Positions 12,686 to 24,828 of a DNA stretch of 64,000 nt are shown piece after piece. The stretch is from Cladobotryum mycophilum (lineage: Eukaryota > Ascomycota > Sordariomycetes > Hypocreales > Hypocreaceae), in the NCBI GenBank assembly GCA_036429605.1, contig CM071590.1:3162001-3226000 (forward strand). Reading direction: 5' to 3'. Made by a program: the position numbers and the translations under genes. Each line of letters begins with the position of its first letter. Position 1 is the first letter of the stretch. Under the pieces are notes generated by a model that searched no databases, was not told the DNA's origin, and worked only from the letters and a program-made list of their open reading frames with translations.

Positions 12686-15271
12686 TTATACAAGGTTATA
12701 TACCCTTTTCGCTGTCCAATAACAGCCCAGGCCAAAGAAAAGCAGACCTGCTGTGATGCAGATGAACCATGTCAAGTCTCCTTCGTGATCCTGGCCTGGC
12801 ACCCAAACGTTCATACCCCAGAGACCGGTGATGATGTTCATAGGCAAGACAATGGTACCGAGGACGGTGAGTTTACCAAGGACATCTGCCGTTTCTTCCT
12901 GCCGTTGATTCATACGAATATTAATTTGAGCAAGGTAGTTGCCGTGCGATCGCGCCAAAATCCTAAGAAATTTGTTAGTATTCAGCCACAAAGGAGAAGA
13001 AGATCCGGAAGGGGAGCCATACTTTTCATAATGAGAAAGGTTTGACGTCATGGTCACAATATGATCTTGGATATCGCCAAGATAGAGACCAATCTCTGAT
13101 TTTGGGGCAACTTCCCACCGTTCGTTGCATCGCTTCGCAAAGCCCTTGATGACATCCGCCTTGTTACCCAACAGCCGGTATAGACTCATGACCCGCTTTC
13201 TGCAATCTCCAACTCGCCGAAGCATGTCTCCACTAGAATCTGTGATTGTTGACGCATCGTCATTCTTTGTCACCTTTTCATCCATGTGCCTGTCCGTAGA
13301 AGAATGCAGTCGTAAAATGGCTTCATCAATTTCATCGACTTCATCCTCAATATTTTGAATAAGAGGTTGAAACACGTCCGTGATGTCGTCGATAATGGCA
13401 TAAGAGATCCAATCCGAAGAGAGAATTAGGTAATCTCTCAATTGACGTATTCGGCGACGGACATTGGCGGGATGTGGTGTGACGGAAAAGTGAAAGCTCA
13501 GCACGCCTTCTCGGAAGACCACGACGTACATGTTTACGGGCTCCAGGAAATTCTCGCTGTTGATATCCTGGTCGAATGTGCGATAATTGACAAAGTAGTA
13601 ATGTCGAAACAGTTCAACTTTTTCACGAGCTTCCTGCATCATGATATCTTCGGCCGTGAGCGGATGAATGCCAAAGGCCTTGGATAAGACCTTCATTTCG
13701 TCTTCCGTGGGGCAGAGTACATCAAGCCACCATACTGGTCGATCCCCGTAACGAATCGGCTTCTCCGCTGACTTTGTATCGGTTTGTTGGGAATCTTTCA
13801 GCATATCCTCATTTGAAGACTTGGTCGCGACGTGTATCTCGTTAACTGAAGCCCCTCCCGAGTTTGAAGCAGTGCGATCTCTTTGCTCTCGCGGTGATGA
13901 CATGCCATCTCGTCGAGTATCTGAAAAAATGGAAGTCTGACGGGTCCGGTCACCTTCGACACCAAGATTTGAATTCCGATTCTTAGAAGGCTCAGTTGAT
14001 ATATTGTCGTCCTCGGCATCGGTCTCATCGTCCGACAGGATGCGAGGCTCCGGGATAAATAGTTCCTGAAAGTCACTGCCTTGTTGTACAAGCTCCGAAA
14101 TGGTTTGACTGTGAATCGTGCTCTGGAATTCTTCGTTGAAATATGTGAACCTGTAGGGGGCATCTTCCTCTGTCTGATACCAGCCTTTGCGCACTGGTCG
14201 CAACCTGCCGTTGATAAGCTGGGGCTCTGTGATCTTTTTGACTCGGCGCTCATCACTGCGGTCTTCCTTCTCAAAGCGCATCCACTCCTCGAGTATTGAC
14301 AAGTCCGGCCATCGGGTCCGACGTCGGCGTGCTCTATACTGTCGAGACTCGTCATACCGTGATGGCATCTCATCATCACCAAGTTCCGATATACCGGGTT
14401 CCGGGAAGCACACATCGCCGGCAACATTAGGAGCCAATCTCCGTTCGTGGTTGGGCCGGCGGTCCGCGCCTTTGTCCTCGTCATCCGAAGCAGGCTCACT
14501 TCTTAGTGAGCGCCTAGGGCTGACGCCTCGCATAGGCAACTCATCCGTTATCATGACATCTCCAAAGCTTAATTCTATGCGATCTGCCGGGCCAAAAGTC
14601 GGCGAACCCGGCATAGATGGGGGATGGTTAACATCGTATCTATCCTTTGAGCTATATGCAGTCGCCAACCTGGCCTTGGATGATGCACTAGATGCTCGAG
14701 TTCGGCCTGGCCTTGTATCGCTTGCACCGTAGCCAGTGACTCCTTGGGAGGCGGGACGTCTTGATTCCGACAATAATGGAGCCGACTCGTCCCATCGGGT
14801 GGACGGACTGTTCTCGCCGCTGTTGGCATTATGCATCGTCCGAAGTCGGCTGGCGCCTAAGGAGGTCGCTAACGCCGGAAATGGATTATGGAACGAGCTG
14901 GGTCCCGTGGTCGTGGATGAGCGTCGGGCCCGCATTGGCTGCTGCGCTCTAAGAAGAGAAGGAAGAAAAAGAGTCAGTTGTGAAATCATGGGACAGGGGT
15001 TTCAGTTTGACAGCTTACCTATGATCTAGTAATGCCTCGCTGTCAAGGCTGGTGTCGCTGAGAGTCTCTTCGGGAAGTTGGTAGAAACCCTTGTCAGAGT
15101 CGTCCCCCCAAGTTCATCATGACTATCCTCATGCAGAGCAGCAAAGCTCTTTCTTCGTGACCGCTTCTTCTTCCCACCGCGGTGATTTCTCCTTTTCCTT
15201 GGCACCGGACGCTGTGTGTCGTCGTCCTCCCTCGGGGAGTTGGTCCTCGGCTTTGTTATTGAAGAGCTCAT
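12686..15271 (-). CDS. MNR2: CorA-family Mg2+ transporter, Mnr2/Alr type (frameshifted as given)
   Basis: Exons are 15271-15019, 14948-13023 and 12962-12686, with introns of 70 and 60 nt. The second intron is a multiple of three and reads through in frame, but removing it restores the continuous helix HYEKILARSHGNYLAQ. With one added base the protein is about 818 residues. The long hydrophilic N-terminus starts with a very basic RKRRNHRGGKKKRSRRK tract. The C-terminus has the CorA signature: helix one ending in the GMN motif (ITGLWGMN) and a second helix (FICITAGLLFFGLGCYW). Length and basic N-terminus fit Mnr2 (vacuolar Mg2+ release) or plasma-membrane Alr; I favour Mnr2 but cannot exclude Alr. 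Exon 1 changes frame at the C6 run 15104-15109; a seventh base yields the uninterrupted stretch DKGFYQLPEETLSDTS before the intron. Confidence 0.9.
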
Positions 15272-16430
15272 GGCTTCGATGTTGGTGATGGGAGCTGGAG
15301 GTTTCGGCGCGGTATTGGGAGGGATTGAAGCGACTGCTGGTACATGTCTCAGCCGCCTTCAGGAACCAAGGAGAACATGACCTGGCAAATCGACTTCATG
15401 CAAAGACCTGACCTGGGGGAGGAGGAGGAGGAGGAGAGGGAATAAGAGCTGAAGCTTGAAAAGAAAAGTGTTGAACAAACAGTGATGTCAGTGAAAATGG
15501 GATCGTTGCAATATTTTAAGTTCCCAAAGCTGGGACAGAAAATTGGAGCTCCTCTAAATTGGTCAGGGCAAGGAAAAGAAAGCAACATCAATCCATGGAA
15601 GGCATGCATGGGTTCACAAGGTTCCATCCAGGCCGGCAGTGTCTTCCCAGCGGGGCATCCATGGGTGCTGTTTTAGCGCACAGCCACCTTCTGCTGCATG
15701 CAAGGCCAAGTGCCAAGCATGGATGGAAACCAAGGTTACAGCGGTTGAGCAGCAGCTGCAGCAGTGAAGCAGAACGAACAAAGCATGCCCGTGACCAAGA
15801 CAGACATGTGGTTTCTGTTGATTCCTGGCATTGGTCCAGTCCTCCCCTCATCTATCTTAGGTATGTATTCATCTAGACTCTTCTATTTTCTGCATATTTT
15901 CACTATCATCTTATCATCGCATTTCAGCCATCATGCCGCTTCATCACCAGGGCGCTTCCCCCCATCTCTCACATGACAAACATGCTGCGGCCGGCAAGGA
16001 GCGGCATACAAGATAAATCCTGTATATTAGTCGATGAAGTGCAGATAGTGCATCCCACTAGTTGCTGCAGCTGATCGGGCGAATCTCGCAGCCGTTGGCT
16101 AGCTGGCAGATTTTTATTATTATTTCTTTGCAGAATTTTTCTAATCTGTTTTATTTTAGCTTGACGATAGTAGACGGAGCGTTCCATGATCATCGTCGAG
16201 CACTGGTGTATTATAATTTTATTTCAACGTCCAAACCTCGTCCTCATCAGGGTGAAACAAAGCAAATACAAAAAATCGAGACCCGTCCATCACATGTGCC
16301 GCTTATCAGTTTTTGACATCTCCCTAAATGCATGTCTCGGTTATCGTTGCCGGTCGCTGTAGATTCGATTGGCCTTCTGTCTGCCCGTCCGCTGTGCGAC
16401 CCGACGCAGCCTCAACTACCCACCCCCTGC
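15272..16430. other. Intergenic region, Mnr2 promoter / Noc4 3' side
   Basis: Upstream DNA of the leftward Mg2+ transporter gene and 3' flank of the leftward Noc4 gene. It contains a short GGAGGA tract near 15415-15436. No gene is supported. Confidence 0.6.
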
Positions 16431-18194
16431 TTATTCTCCCTGAAAATCCCACAACTTGACCAGGAGACTATCCGGCTCTGTCGACGGGGAATCCTGTGGC
16501 AGGAAAATTCTCTTGGGAATGTGGAACTCCACTACTGGCGCTTTTCTCACCTCCTTTGCCATTTCTGCATCCAACAACTGCAGGGGGGATATTCGTTAGC
16601 AATCATGATAAAAAAAATTAAAAAAAAACGATTGGCCGAATCAGGCTCCACTTACACTGGCATAGGAATGATCAAGGAAATCTTCCATATTGTAGGATTG
16701 CTTAGTAAACTGCTCAGAAATAATCTTGGCAATCGTTGCGACATTAGGATGATAGTGAGACTGTAGCTGCACAACCTCCCACAGACAACTGTCTATCGCC
16801 CCCGTTTCCATGGGGTCTGTCTCGTCGGGGTTGAAGGGATCCTCTGCCCCCTGATCTTGCATATGCTTCTTCAACTCAGGGTCCCGGGTCTCTCGGTGGA
16901 CCATGAAAGTGCAGAGCGGATGTCGCTTGAGCAAATTGTACATCCAAGGGACGACAAAGGCAATAGCGCTAGGGGGTGCATTTAATGCGAGCCGCGAAAT
17001 TCTCTTGATAAAGCTGGCAACCAGAGCAGCAGGCAGATGCGTAGATCCGAGGAAAGTGTCCAACAAACGGAAAAATCGTGCTCGATGTTTGGAATGAAGG
17101 ATGTCCCTATCGAGGAGCGAATAGAGCTTCGGATAGAAAGAAGGGTAGTCTAGGTTTCGCTCTTGGATAAGGTAAAAGACACCGGACAGAGCTAGCAGGG
17201 ACATGGAGCCTCCGGCGTTGTAACATCCCGTGAGGAAATCTGACAGCAGCTCTGGCTTCGTAAACCATGTTGCAATGGTTGTTGAGATGACATTCAGGAT
17301 TTGCTTTCGCTGGTCCTTGGTTTCCACTATGCCCATCACCGCTAACCAAGCATCTTGAGCCTGTCTCTTGTGTTGGTTGACGGATCGAAGGTTGTGGTTT
17401 TTCTTCTGTGGTTTTGGGACGTAGAAATCCTCAAGCTCTTCAGCGGACCCGGGGACTCCATCTAGGGCGGATAGGAGCGCAAAGACTCGATCAAAGATAG
17501 CATCTGGAATATTCTCCTTGTCCAATCGTCCCAAAATGTTCCTATGTGAGGGTTAGAATATCGTCTGACCACACTCATATAATATGGGGACTAACTTGAC
17601 TAATTTGAATGCGTAATAGCGGATGTCGTCGTATTCCTCCACGTACACCTCGAGGAACGACTTCCTTGCCTCATCGTCATCAGACATGATGAGAGCGGTG
17701 AGAATGCTCTCAAGGTATGTCTGCGGGAAGCTATATTCATCCTTGTTGTGCATATACTCGCCTTCGGCCTTGAGAATCCTCATGGAAAGAGCTAGTGCTG
17801 TTGAAGCGAGCTCCTCAATCCTCAAGATGTCTAGTAACAGCGATTTGTACTGTGACAGCTGATCCTTGAGCCAGTTCACAACAATCGTATCCTTGTCCGA
17901 GAGACCCTTCTTCAGAGTGAGAGAACTTTGGGCCAGCAATCTCACAAAGATGCGACAGAGCGCAACGGTTGCCAGCATGGACTCCCCCTCATCATCATCG
18001 TAGTCGCTGGCTTTGCTTAACAAGATGGTAATGTCGTTGTAGTTTTTCTTGGACTCCAATATCCCCTGTTCCATGAGCAGAATGGCGGAACTAGAATCCT
18101 CAGCCTCATCGCTGGATGAGCGTCGTCGCTTCATAGCCTTCTCTCCTGCCGAAGATCTTTTGCGCTTCGCGCCATCTTGCAAAGCGGTAGGCAT
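16431..18194 (-). CDS. NOC4: Nucleolar ribosome-biogenesis protein Noc4
   Basis: Exons are 18194-17596, 17541-16656 and 16577-16431, with introns of 54 nt (GTTAGT...TAG) and 78 nt (GTAAGT...CAG). They encode about 543 residues; yeast Noc4 is of similar size. Noc4 pairs with Nop14 and is needed for 40S subunit maturation and export from the nucleolus. A basic nuclear-signal-like N-terminus (KRKRSS, KRRRSSSDE) leads into an alpha-helical body. The conserved CBF/Noc domain is visible as LLALSGVFYLIQERNLDYP, FYPKLYSLLD, RFFRLLDTFLGSTHLPA, SFIKRISRLALNAPP and VPWMYNLLKRHP, then DSCLWEVVQLQSHYHP. I chose the ATG at 18194 over one 45 bases upstream because it directly precedes the basic region. It is divergent from ATP4 across about 0.4 kb. 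Confidence 0.92.
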
Positions 18195-18608
18195 GACGGG
18201 GCTCAGATTGATTAGAATGTGCTGTTTGTTTTTTTGCAAATGAATGGGGGTGCAAAAGGAATTAATTATGAAGAGTATTTCGTTTATAACACTTTTTTCT
18301 GACTAAATTAAGTCGTCAAGGTAGTCTCTTTACTTTGAGATACCAAAAAAAAGTTCAAGGAGCTCATGAACAAAAATCTTGAAGATTTCACTGAGCTTTT
18401 GCATGCCCGGCCAATCAACAGCGATCCCGAGCGCCAAGCTTTACTCGGGAGAAGACCGGCTAAAGAAGTTCAACCTCAAAATCCACGATCACGTGACTGA
18501 AATGTGTTCCCGAGCTAGCGCGATAAAACCTCAACACTCAATCCCAGCTTCCGAGCATCGACAAGCCCGCGGAACCCCCCTTCCGATCCGAATTTCCTCT
18601 ATATCACA
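18195..18608. promoter_or_regulatory. Bidirectional promoter, NOC4 / ATP4
   Basis: The two start codons are only 414 bp apart and transcribed outward, so this short segment must contain both promoters. I did not identify a convincing specific factor site. Confidence 0.55.
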
Positions 18609-19583
18609 ATGGCCTCACGCTTGGTGCGAAGCGCTGTCGGTACGTTTTTGCGAAGATCCAGGGGCTGATACGGGTGCAATTGGCGTGGGGGAGATGGTAT
18701 ACTGACTGCGCACGTACAACTTCTTTCCAGGCGCTCCCCTCCTCCGACCTATTATCGCCCGCCAAACTCTCCCTGCGCTCTCTGCCGCTGCCGTGCGATA
18801 CTCCAGCAACGTCCCCGCCGAAGAGCCCAAGAAGAAGGCCCAGAGCATCATCGATGCGCTCCCCGGCAGCAGCCTGATCAGCAAGACCGCCATCCTCAGC
18901 GGTACCTCCGGTCTCGGTATCTATGCCCTCAGCAATGAGTACTACGTCATGAACGAGGAGACCGTCGTCGCCATCTGCCTGCTGGCTGTCTGGACGGGTC
19001 TGCTCAAGTACGGTGGCCCCGCCTACAAGGAGTGGGCCGAGGCTCAGAACGAGAAGATCAAGGGCATCCTCAACAGCGCCAGGGCCGACCACACCGAGGC
19101 CGTCAAGACCCGCATTGAGGACGTCAAGCAGATGAGCGGCGTTGTCGACATCACCAAGGCTCTCTTCGAGGTTTCCAAGGTAGGACTTTTTGGGGGAGAG
19201 TGGTTACGGTTGTTGGAAATTGGACTTGAACTCGGATTCTGATATATGTTTTTTCTTTATAGGAGACTGCCAAGCTTGAGTCTCAGGCTTTCGAGCTTGA
19301 GCAGAAGACTTCTTTGGCCGCCGAGGCCAAGACTGTTCTCGACTCTTGGGTCCGCTACGAGGGCCAGGTTAAGCAGCGACAGCAGACGGAGTTGGCTGCC
19401 TCCATCATCGCCAAGGTCCAGAAGGAGCTCGAGAACCCCAAGGTCCTGCAGCAGATTCTGCAGCAGAGCGTGGCCGATGTCGAGAGTACGTTGAAAGAAG
19501 CGCAACTACCCAAACCTCCTCTCCAATTTAAAAAAGACTAACAAAACTTGTTTACAGAGATCGTCTCTTCCAAGGCCCAATAA
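18609..19583 (+). CDS. ATP4: Mitochondrial F1Fo ATP synthase subunit 4 (subunit b)
   Basis: Four exons (18609-18639, 18731-19179, 19263-19485, 19558-19583) encode about 242 residues, like yeast Atp4 (244). The subunit forms the peripheral stalk of ATP synthase, anchored in the inner mitochondrial membrane. The N-terminus (MASRLVRSAVGAPLLRPIIARQ) is an Arg-rich targeting presequence. A mature start near RYSSNVPAEEPKKKAQSIID and a membrane hairpin (IYALSNEYYVMNEETVVAICLLAVW) follow. The rest is a long charged helix (EAQNEKIKGILNSARADH through AKVQKELENPKVLQQILQQ). The first and last exons are tiny (31 and 26 nt); the last encodes only KIVSSKAQ. Confidence 0.95.
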
Positions 19584-20140
19584 ATGACAACCGCTAGAGT
19601 CTAGAGATTAAGGTCCCGCTAATTTCCTTTGTCACACCCTCTGTGCATATAACCGCACCTGTGCATTAGCCAATTTCAATCAAAAAGACACAACTAGTCG
19701 TTCTCCATCGTGTAGATGGTCTGGCTGAGAAAGTTACGTGCATGACTACTACCTTAGCTTATTTGCGGATGTAATATACAATGTATTCTCTTGACCGAGA
19801 AGTCACAAGTTGGATACCGTGTATGAATTGAAATGTTTTTCTTTTTTCTTACGAATTGATTGAATGACTCGGGGTGTTTTTTCACAAGGCGTTCTATTAG
19901 AAGGATGATGTGTGTACTGATACAAAACTGTCCAAAAAAGAATATCACGGACAAGCACAGAACAGACGAGAGATATCGCGAACTGAGACCCTAACAAACT
20001 CCCATTTCCCAAGTAACCAACCCAGTACTCATGTCTAACATTAGCAGCGCAAGACTCCCCACACATTATAAGCATAGACGATAGATAAATACAATAAGTC
20101 AGACACGCCCGTCCAACAACGAAAGAATTATCCACCCAAA
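19584..20140. other. Convergent intergenic region, ATP4 / HEH1
   Basis: It holds the 3' flanks of two convergent genes. No gene is apparent. Confidence 0.6.
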
Positions 20141-22373
20141 CTAAAAGATTGGTCTCCTCTGAATTATGTCTCTGTGCGACTCATCCGTTGCCGGTGGCGC
20201 AACCTCCTTCGGTTCTGGTGTCACGGGTGTAGACTCTGAGATATATGGTCTGCCACTTCGTCGTCTCCTGGCGCCGTCGCCCCTGACGGGACCAATCCAC
20301 TCCCAGGCGCGGCCGACTTCGCCGCTTCTGCCTTCTCTCTGGCCTGTACGAACATTGCTGTTCAGCTCAACAACGGGCTTGACTTTCTGCCAGATCCTCT
20401 CACGCTCCTTCAACGAGTGAATAGTTCGGAGCACATCGTCCCTCAGATTGGGCAAAAACAGCCAAGGGTCATCCAAGCCCTCCTCACCGAGCTCCTTCTG
20501 GTTGGCCAGTCTCTCCAAGACAATGTCCACCAAAGCCGGGACCTGCGCGGATGCCGCTCGGTGCTGACGATAGCGGGCTCTCAAGTAAAGGATAGCTAGA
20601 ACGAGAGACATCAAAAGTCCAATAGGGAATCGATATCTTGCCAGTCCGAGTCGGATGGAGCGCTTGAACGCGCATGTGATCGGAAGGCGAGCGAGAGAGC
20701 TGGACGAGAGTCTGCGGATCGGAAAATCGGTGGAATTGGACGCTCTGTTGGATCAGGAACGGATCTGATTAGTTTTTTTTTTTGGTCAGAAATGATGTGG
20801 ATCGTTGGGGATGAGTTTGAGGCAGTAGCACCCAAAATCATGCTTGATAGAAAGAAAGATTATGTACTTACGGTTCAGTGATGGTCTTTTCCATTTCAAT
20901 AATAATTTCGTCCCTTGTAGTGATCTCGCCAAGGGCAGCCGCCCAGAGGTCTTCAAACTCGGCACTATTCAGTCGCTTGTTGCGCTTTTTGCTCACTGTA
21001 TCTTTGAGCTGCTCCTCTGCGATTGCTGGGGATGCGACGCGCTGACCGGCGTCATCGACGAGCTCTCCGCATTCAAACCTGGCACGTCTTTCTCTTAATT
21101 CTTCAATGGCCCTTTGAGCAACAGCCTGGACTCGCCTTGCCTTTTCACTATCGGGCTCGCAGGTAGGTGGGACTGGCACAAGACCTCCGAAAGACAAGGG
21201 GTGAGGCTTCGCGATGAAATCGTTGTGGCATCGAACAGCAAAACCCTGGTAGCAGTAGGCGTGAAGAGGGCATGCCTCGCATTGAGGTTCGACAAAGGGC
21301 ACCAAAAAGTCAGGAACAGGAATCTCGGGTGGTATAACTCGAGCCGCTGGTCGTCCAAGTCCACAATAGCCAACCGCAATTTTCTCTTGTCGGTACCAAG
21401 CAGAGTAAGCACCAAGCAATGTAATGAACAGGACGAAGAAAGGCACTGTCAGGCTTGTTTTGCGCGCTGGGGTCGGACGGGCTCGCGGCATCACTTTGAC
21501 TTTGCCATTTGCAGCTGCTTGTTCCAGCTCAAGTTGTGCTTCTGGAGTAAACTCTTCGCTTGGGTCTAGTGTCTCCAGCAAAAATTCAGGAGACCTATGC
21601 CGTGGCGTCTTTGTAACAGGCAAGCCGTAAGGTCTGGCAATCGGGGTCTTCTCAACATGGCTATCCGCTCGATGTCTAACTGATCTCTCGGTTCTTACGC
21701 TTTCGCTCTCAATAGTTCGTCTCCGTTGAGTTGGTGTCTTCAGATGGGCTGGCGAGCTACGGCTCTGGAACGGATTGTCGTCGGTGAAGACGCTCGCCTC
21801 TTCCTCATAAGCAGGAGGGGCCTCTTCCGGTTCTTGTTCTTCCTCTGATTCCGATTCCGATTCCGATTCAGGCTTTGCTTGAAACTGCGGAGTGACAGAT
21901 ACTCGCGATCGTCGCGCAGACTTTGGAGGCTCGTAGTGGGGAACTTCGTCTTCTTGAAAATGAGACGGTTGACGACTCGCCGGTCGCGGGTTTGGTTTCC
22001 TCGCGCTTCTGAATGGCGTGGGCTCAACTTCCTCCTCTCGCTTGACCCTTGCAGAGCTCTTTCTAGGGGACATGGAACGTCGCGATATGGTTGTTGTTGT
22101 AGGGGCTTCGAGCTCGTAATCAGCCCAGTTGCTGTCATCCTGCGCGCTCCCCGCATTGACGATGCCTAAGCTCGATCGCTTTGCTCTGGCTCTCTGGGCC
22201 CTGAGCTTGGGAACTTGCGGCAGCACATATTCGTTTACCAGCTCAACGAGCTGTGGCTTCTTGGCCGTGCCCGGGAAATCGATGTTGTGGGTGACGAGGA
22301 TGGAGCGCAGTCGCGGCACGGTGACGCTGCGGGGATCGAAACCCTCCTGGAGATAATCGTCTGTGTCGGCCAT
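20141..22373 (-). CDS. HEH1: Inner nuclear membrane protein Heh1/Src1 (LEM/HeH family)
   Basis: Two exons (22373-20872 and 20744-20141) flank a 127-nt GTAAGT...CAG intron and give about 701 residues. Heh1/Src1 proteins sit in the inner nuclear membrane and tether chromatin, especially rDNA and telomeres, and help in pore-complex quality control. The N-terminus holds a HeH/SAP-like fold (VTVPRLRSILVTHNIDFPG with KKPQLVELVNEYVLP). A long basic, Ser-rich linker with an acidic SESESE tract follows. The first membrane helix is TVPFFVLFITLLGAYSAWY, the lumenal Man1-Src1 C-terminal domain has paired cysteines (CEACPLHAYCYQG), and the second helix is IGLLMSLVLAILYLRA. I start at the second in-frame Met (MADTDDYLQEGF), because it abuts the HeH domain. 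Confidence 0.92.
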
Positions 22374-23052
22374 TTTTGTTTTTGTTTTTGTGTTTTCGAT
22401 GTTGCGCAAATTCGTGATATGAGTTTGCTTGCTAAATGAAACGAACCGCAGCGTAGATGCGCGTTGGTTGTGTGGTTGACGAAAGCCCTTTTTCTTCTCT
22501 GTTTGTGTTTGCTTGAAATTTGACAGCTAAGCTAATAAGCCGGTCGTAATGTTAATGCTCATTAAACAAAGCAAACAAGGACCCAGGTACACGTCCTTTC
22601 CGGACCTTGGCACAGTTTCAGGGTTCCAACAAGCTAGGAAATGCAATGCGACGCCTTCTTTCAAGGAGAGATGCCAAAACGACGATAATCCTTTAGTGGG
22701 TTTTAATAGAGTAAAAAAATTACCTGTTCGCTGTCAAGAAAACGTGATGGGTAGATGCATTTCTTCACTGACGTAGCGCCGTTGTCTGTGGCAACTGGGA
22801 TGGAAAAGTTCCCCATGTCCCACCAGTGGCGGCCAGTTTCAGGCTGCAGTGAACCCTGGTGGGTGCCTAAATAGGCAAGGGGTGGCTTGACGGTCTTGCA
22901 CGGCCACATTTTGTCACACACATCATTCGCCACAATTAAACCTTTTCCAATCGTGGGACATCTTTTAATCGAACAATCGGAGAGAGCTTGATATTGGCAT
23001 TGCTTGTTGCCATTGGCGGCCCGGACCCCCAGAAATTCAAGGGACAGTGGCA
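22374..23052. promoter_or_regulatory. Divergent promoter region, HEH1 / COQ6
   Basis: The outward-facing starts of HEH1 and COQ6 are 679 bp apart, so both promoters should lie here. I see no gene. Confidence 0.5.
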
Positions 23053-24578
23053 ATGAATCGTGCACTCATAGCTAGCCCTCGGTTTGTATGCCGCAGCTGC
23101 ACCCGCAGAGCCCGGGATGCGACTCGGCGGTCTTATTCCACATCCTCTCAAGATATCTACGATGTAGTGTGTATTGGAGGAGGACCCGCGGGGTTGAGTC
23201 TGCTCACAGCTCTACGTAAGGATGCCACCAACTTCTCATCAGGAAGAGAAAGAAAAATATCGTAGCTTCTAACAGGAAACCAGGCGCCAATCCTTCTACA
23301 TCTAGACTCCGCGTTGCCCTCATCGAAGCCCAGGACCTCGCCAAGATCTCCGCCTTTAACCTCCCGCCAACACAATTCTCCAACCGATGCAGCTCCCTTA
23401 CGCCTACCTCGGCTCAGTTCCTCAACGCAATCGGCGCATGGACGCATATGAAGAGGGATCGCATACAGGAGTATCATGAGATGCAGGTGTGGGATGGCGT
23501 CACGGACGCTCGCATCGAGTTTGACTGGCAACCGGGAGGCGGCGCCGGTAAGACCATCGCATACATGACCGAGAACCTGAACCTTACTTCCGGTCTCCTG
23601 AAGAGACTGAAGGAGCTTGGTGGCGTGGACATCTTTGACAACTCCAAGGTTGAACAGATTGCCCTGGGAGAGGAAACTGAAGACATGGATCTAAGAGAGT
23701 GGCCCATCGTCCAGCTCTCAGGCGGTCGCTCCCTCGCCGCCCGCCTCCTCGTCGGAGCCGACGGCGCCAACAGCCCCGTGCGATCCTTTGCCAGAATCGA
23801 GAGTCGAGGATGGGATTACGAGAGACACGGAGTAGTAGCCACCCTGGAACTTGAAGGCGATGGCTGGGGCGGCGAGTACAACAAAATCGCATACCAACGT
23901 TTCCTACCCACCGGCCCTGTCGCAATGCTTCCAATGCCGGGCAAATACGCAACCCTTGTGTGGTCGACTACACCGGCCAACGCATCATTACTCAAGAAAC
24001 TTTCACCAAAGGACTTCATCGCCACGGTCAATGCTGCGTTCCGACTTAGTCCGGTTGACATCGCCTTTATGCACACGCAGACCACGGGGCAGAACGATGA
24101 GTTAGCATGGCGACTACAGCACACACCATTCAACCCCGAAGCCATTCCCCAGACAGTCGTTGGTGTTCAGGAAGGCAGCGTCGCATTCTTCCCCCTGAAG
24201 CTCCGACACGCCGACACTTATATCGGCGAACGTGTCGCTCTCGTCGGCGATGCGGCCCATACTATTCACCCCTTGGCAGGTCAGGGTCTCAACCAGGGAC
24301 AAGGTGACGTGCAAAGTCTAGCCAGTGCCATCGAGTACGCCGTTACACACGGTCAAGACCTTGGAACTCAGATGTCGCTAGAGTCTTACAACAGCGAGAG
24401 ATACGTGGCCAACCATGTCCTACTCGGGGTCTGTGACAAGCTCCACAAGATCTACTCAGTAGGGAGCGGACCCCTGGTTCCGCTGAGATCCATCGGTTTA
24501 AGGGCCGTCAACGCCCTTGGTCCACTGAAGAACTTCTTCATGGAGCAGGCATCTGGGTCAGGTGCCAAGGTCTTCTAA
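23053..24578 (+). CDS. COQ6: Ubiquinone biosynthesis flavin monooxygenase Coq6
   Basis: Two exons (23053-23215, 23284-24578) encode about 485 residues, close to yeast Coq6. The enzyme hydroxylates C5 of the coenzyme Q ring in the mitochondrial matrix, as part of the CoQ synthome. An Arg-rich presequence (FVCRSCTRRARDATRRSYST) precedes the FAD dinucleotide-binding motif CIGGGPAGLSLL. The UbiH/Coq6 DG motif (LVGADGANSPVR) and the second FAD motif (VALVGDAAHTIHPLAGQGLN) are present. Two AGs compete as acceptor; I use the one at 23282-23283 because it keeps frame (LR-ANPSTSRLRVALIEA). The gene is convergent with the 49-kDa complex I gene, 250 bp away. Confidence 0.95.
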
Positions 24579-24828
24579 AGACACCCAACACATCCACAAT
24601 GTAAAATAGTACACCTTGCTGTGAAAGAACACAGCTAGAAAAAAGTAATAATGCAACACTCTGTGACATGATCAGTTCTCATACGACTGTGACTTCACCA
24701 AATCGTGACATGACCCAGGGGCTCATTAACATATCAAACTCTTGAGAGACTATTTACGATTTGTTCTCCCAACCAGCTATGACTACAAACAAAGGAAAGC
24801 CGTTCTACATTTGCTTGACTTCTAGCCT

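Noticed and set aside
12963..13022. Reading the 60-nt segment of MNR2 as coding because it stays open
   Set aside because: It has GTATGG and TTAG ends with a CTAAC branch point, and removing it restores the conserved HYEKILARSH helix.
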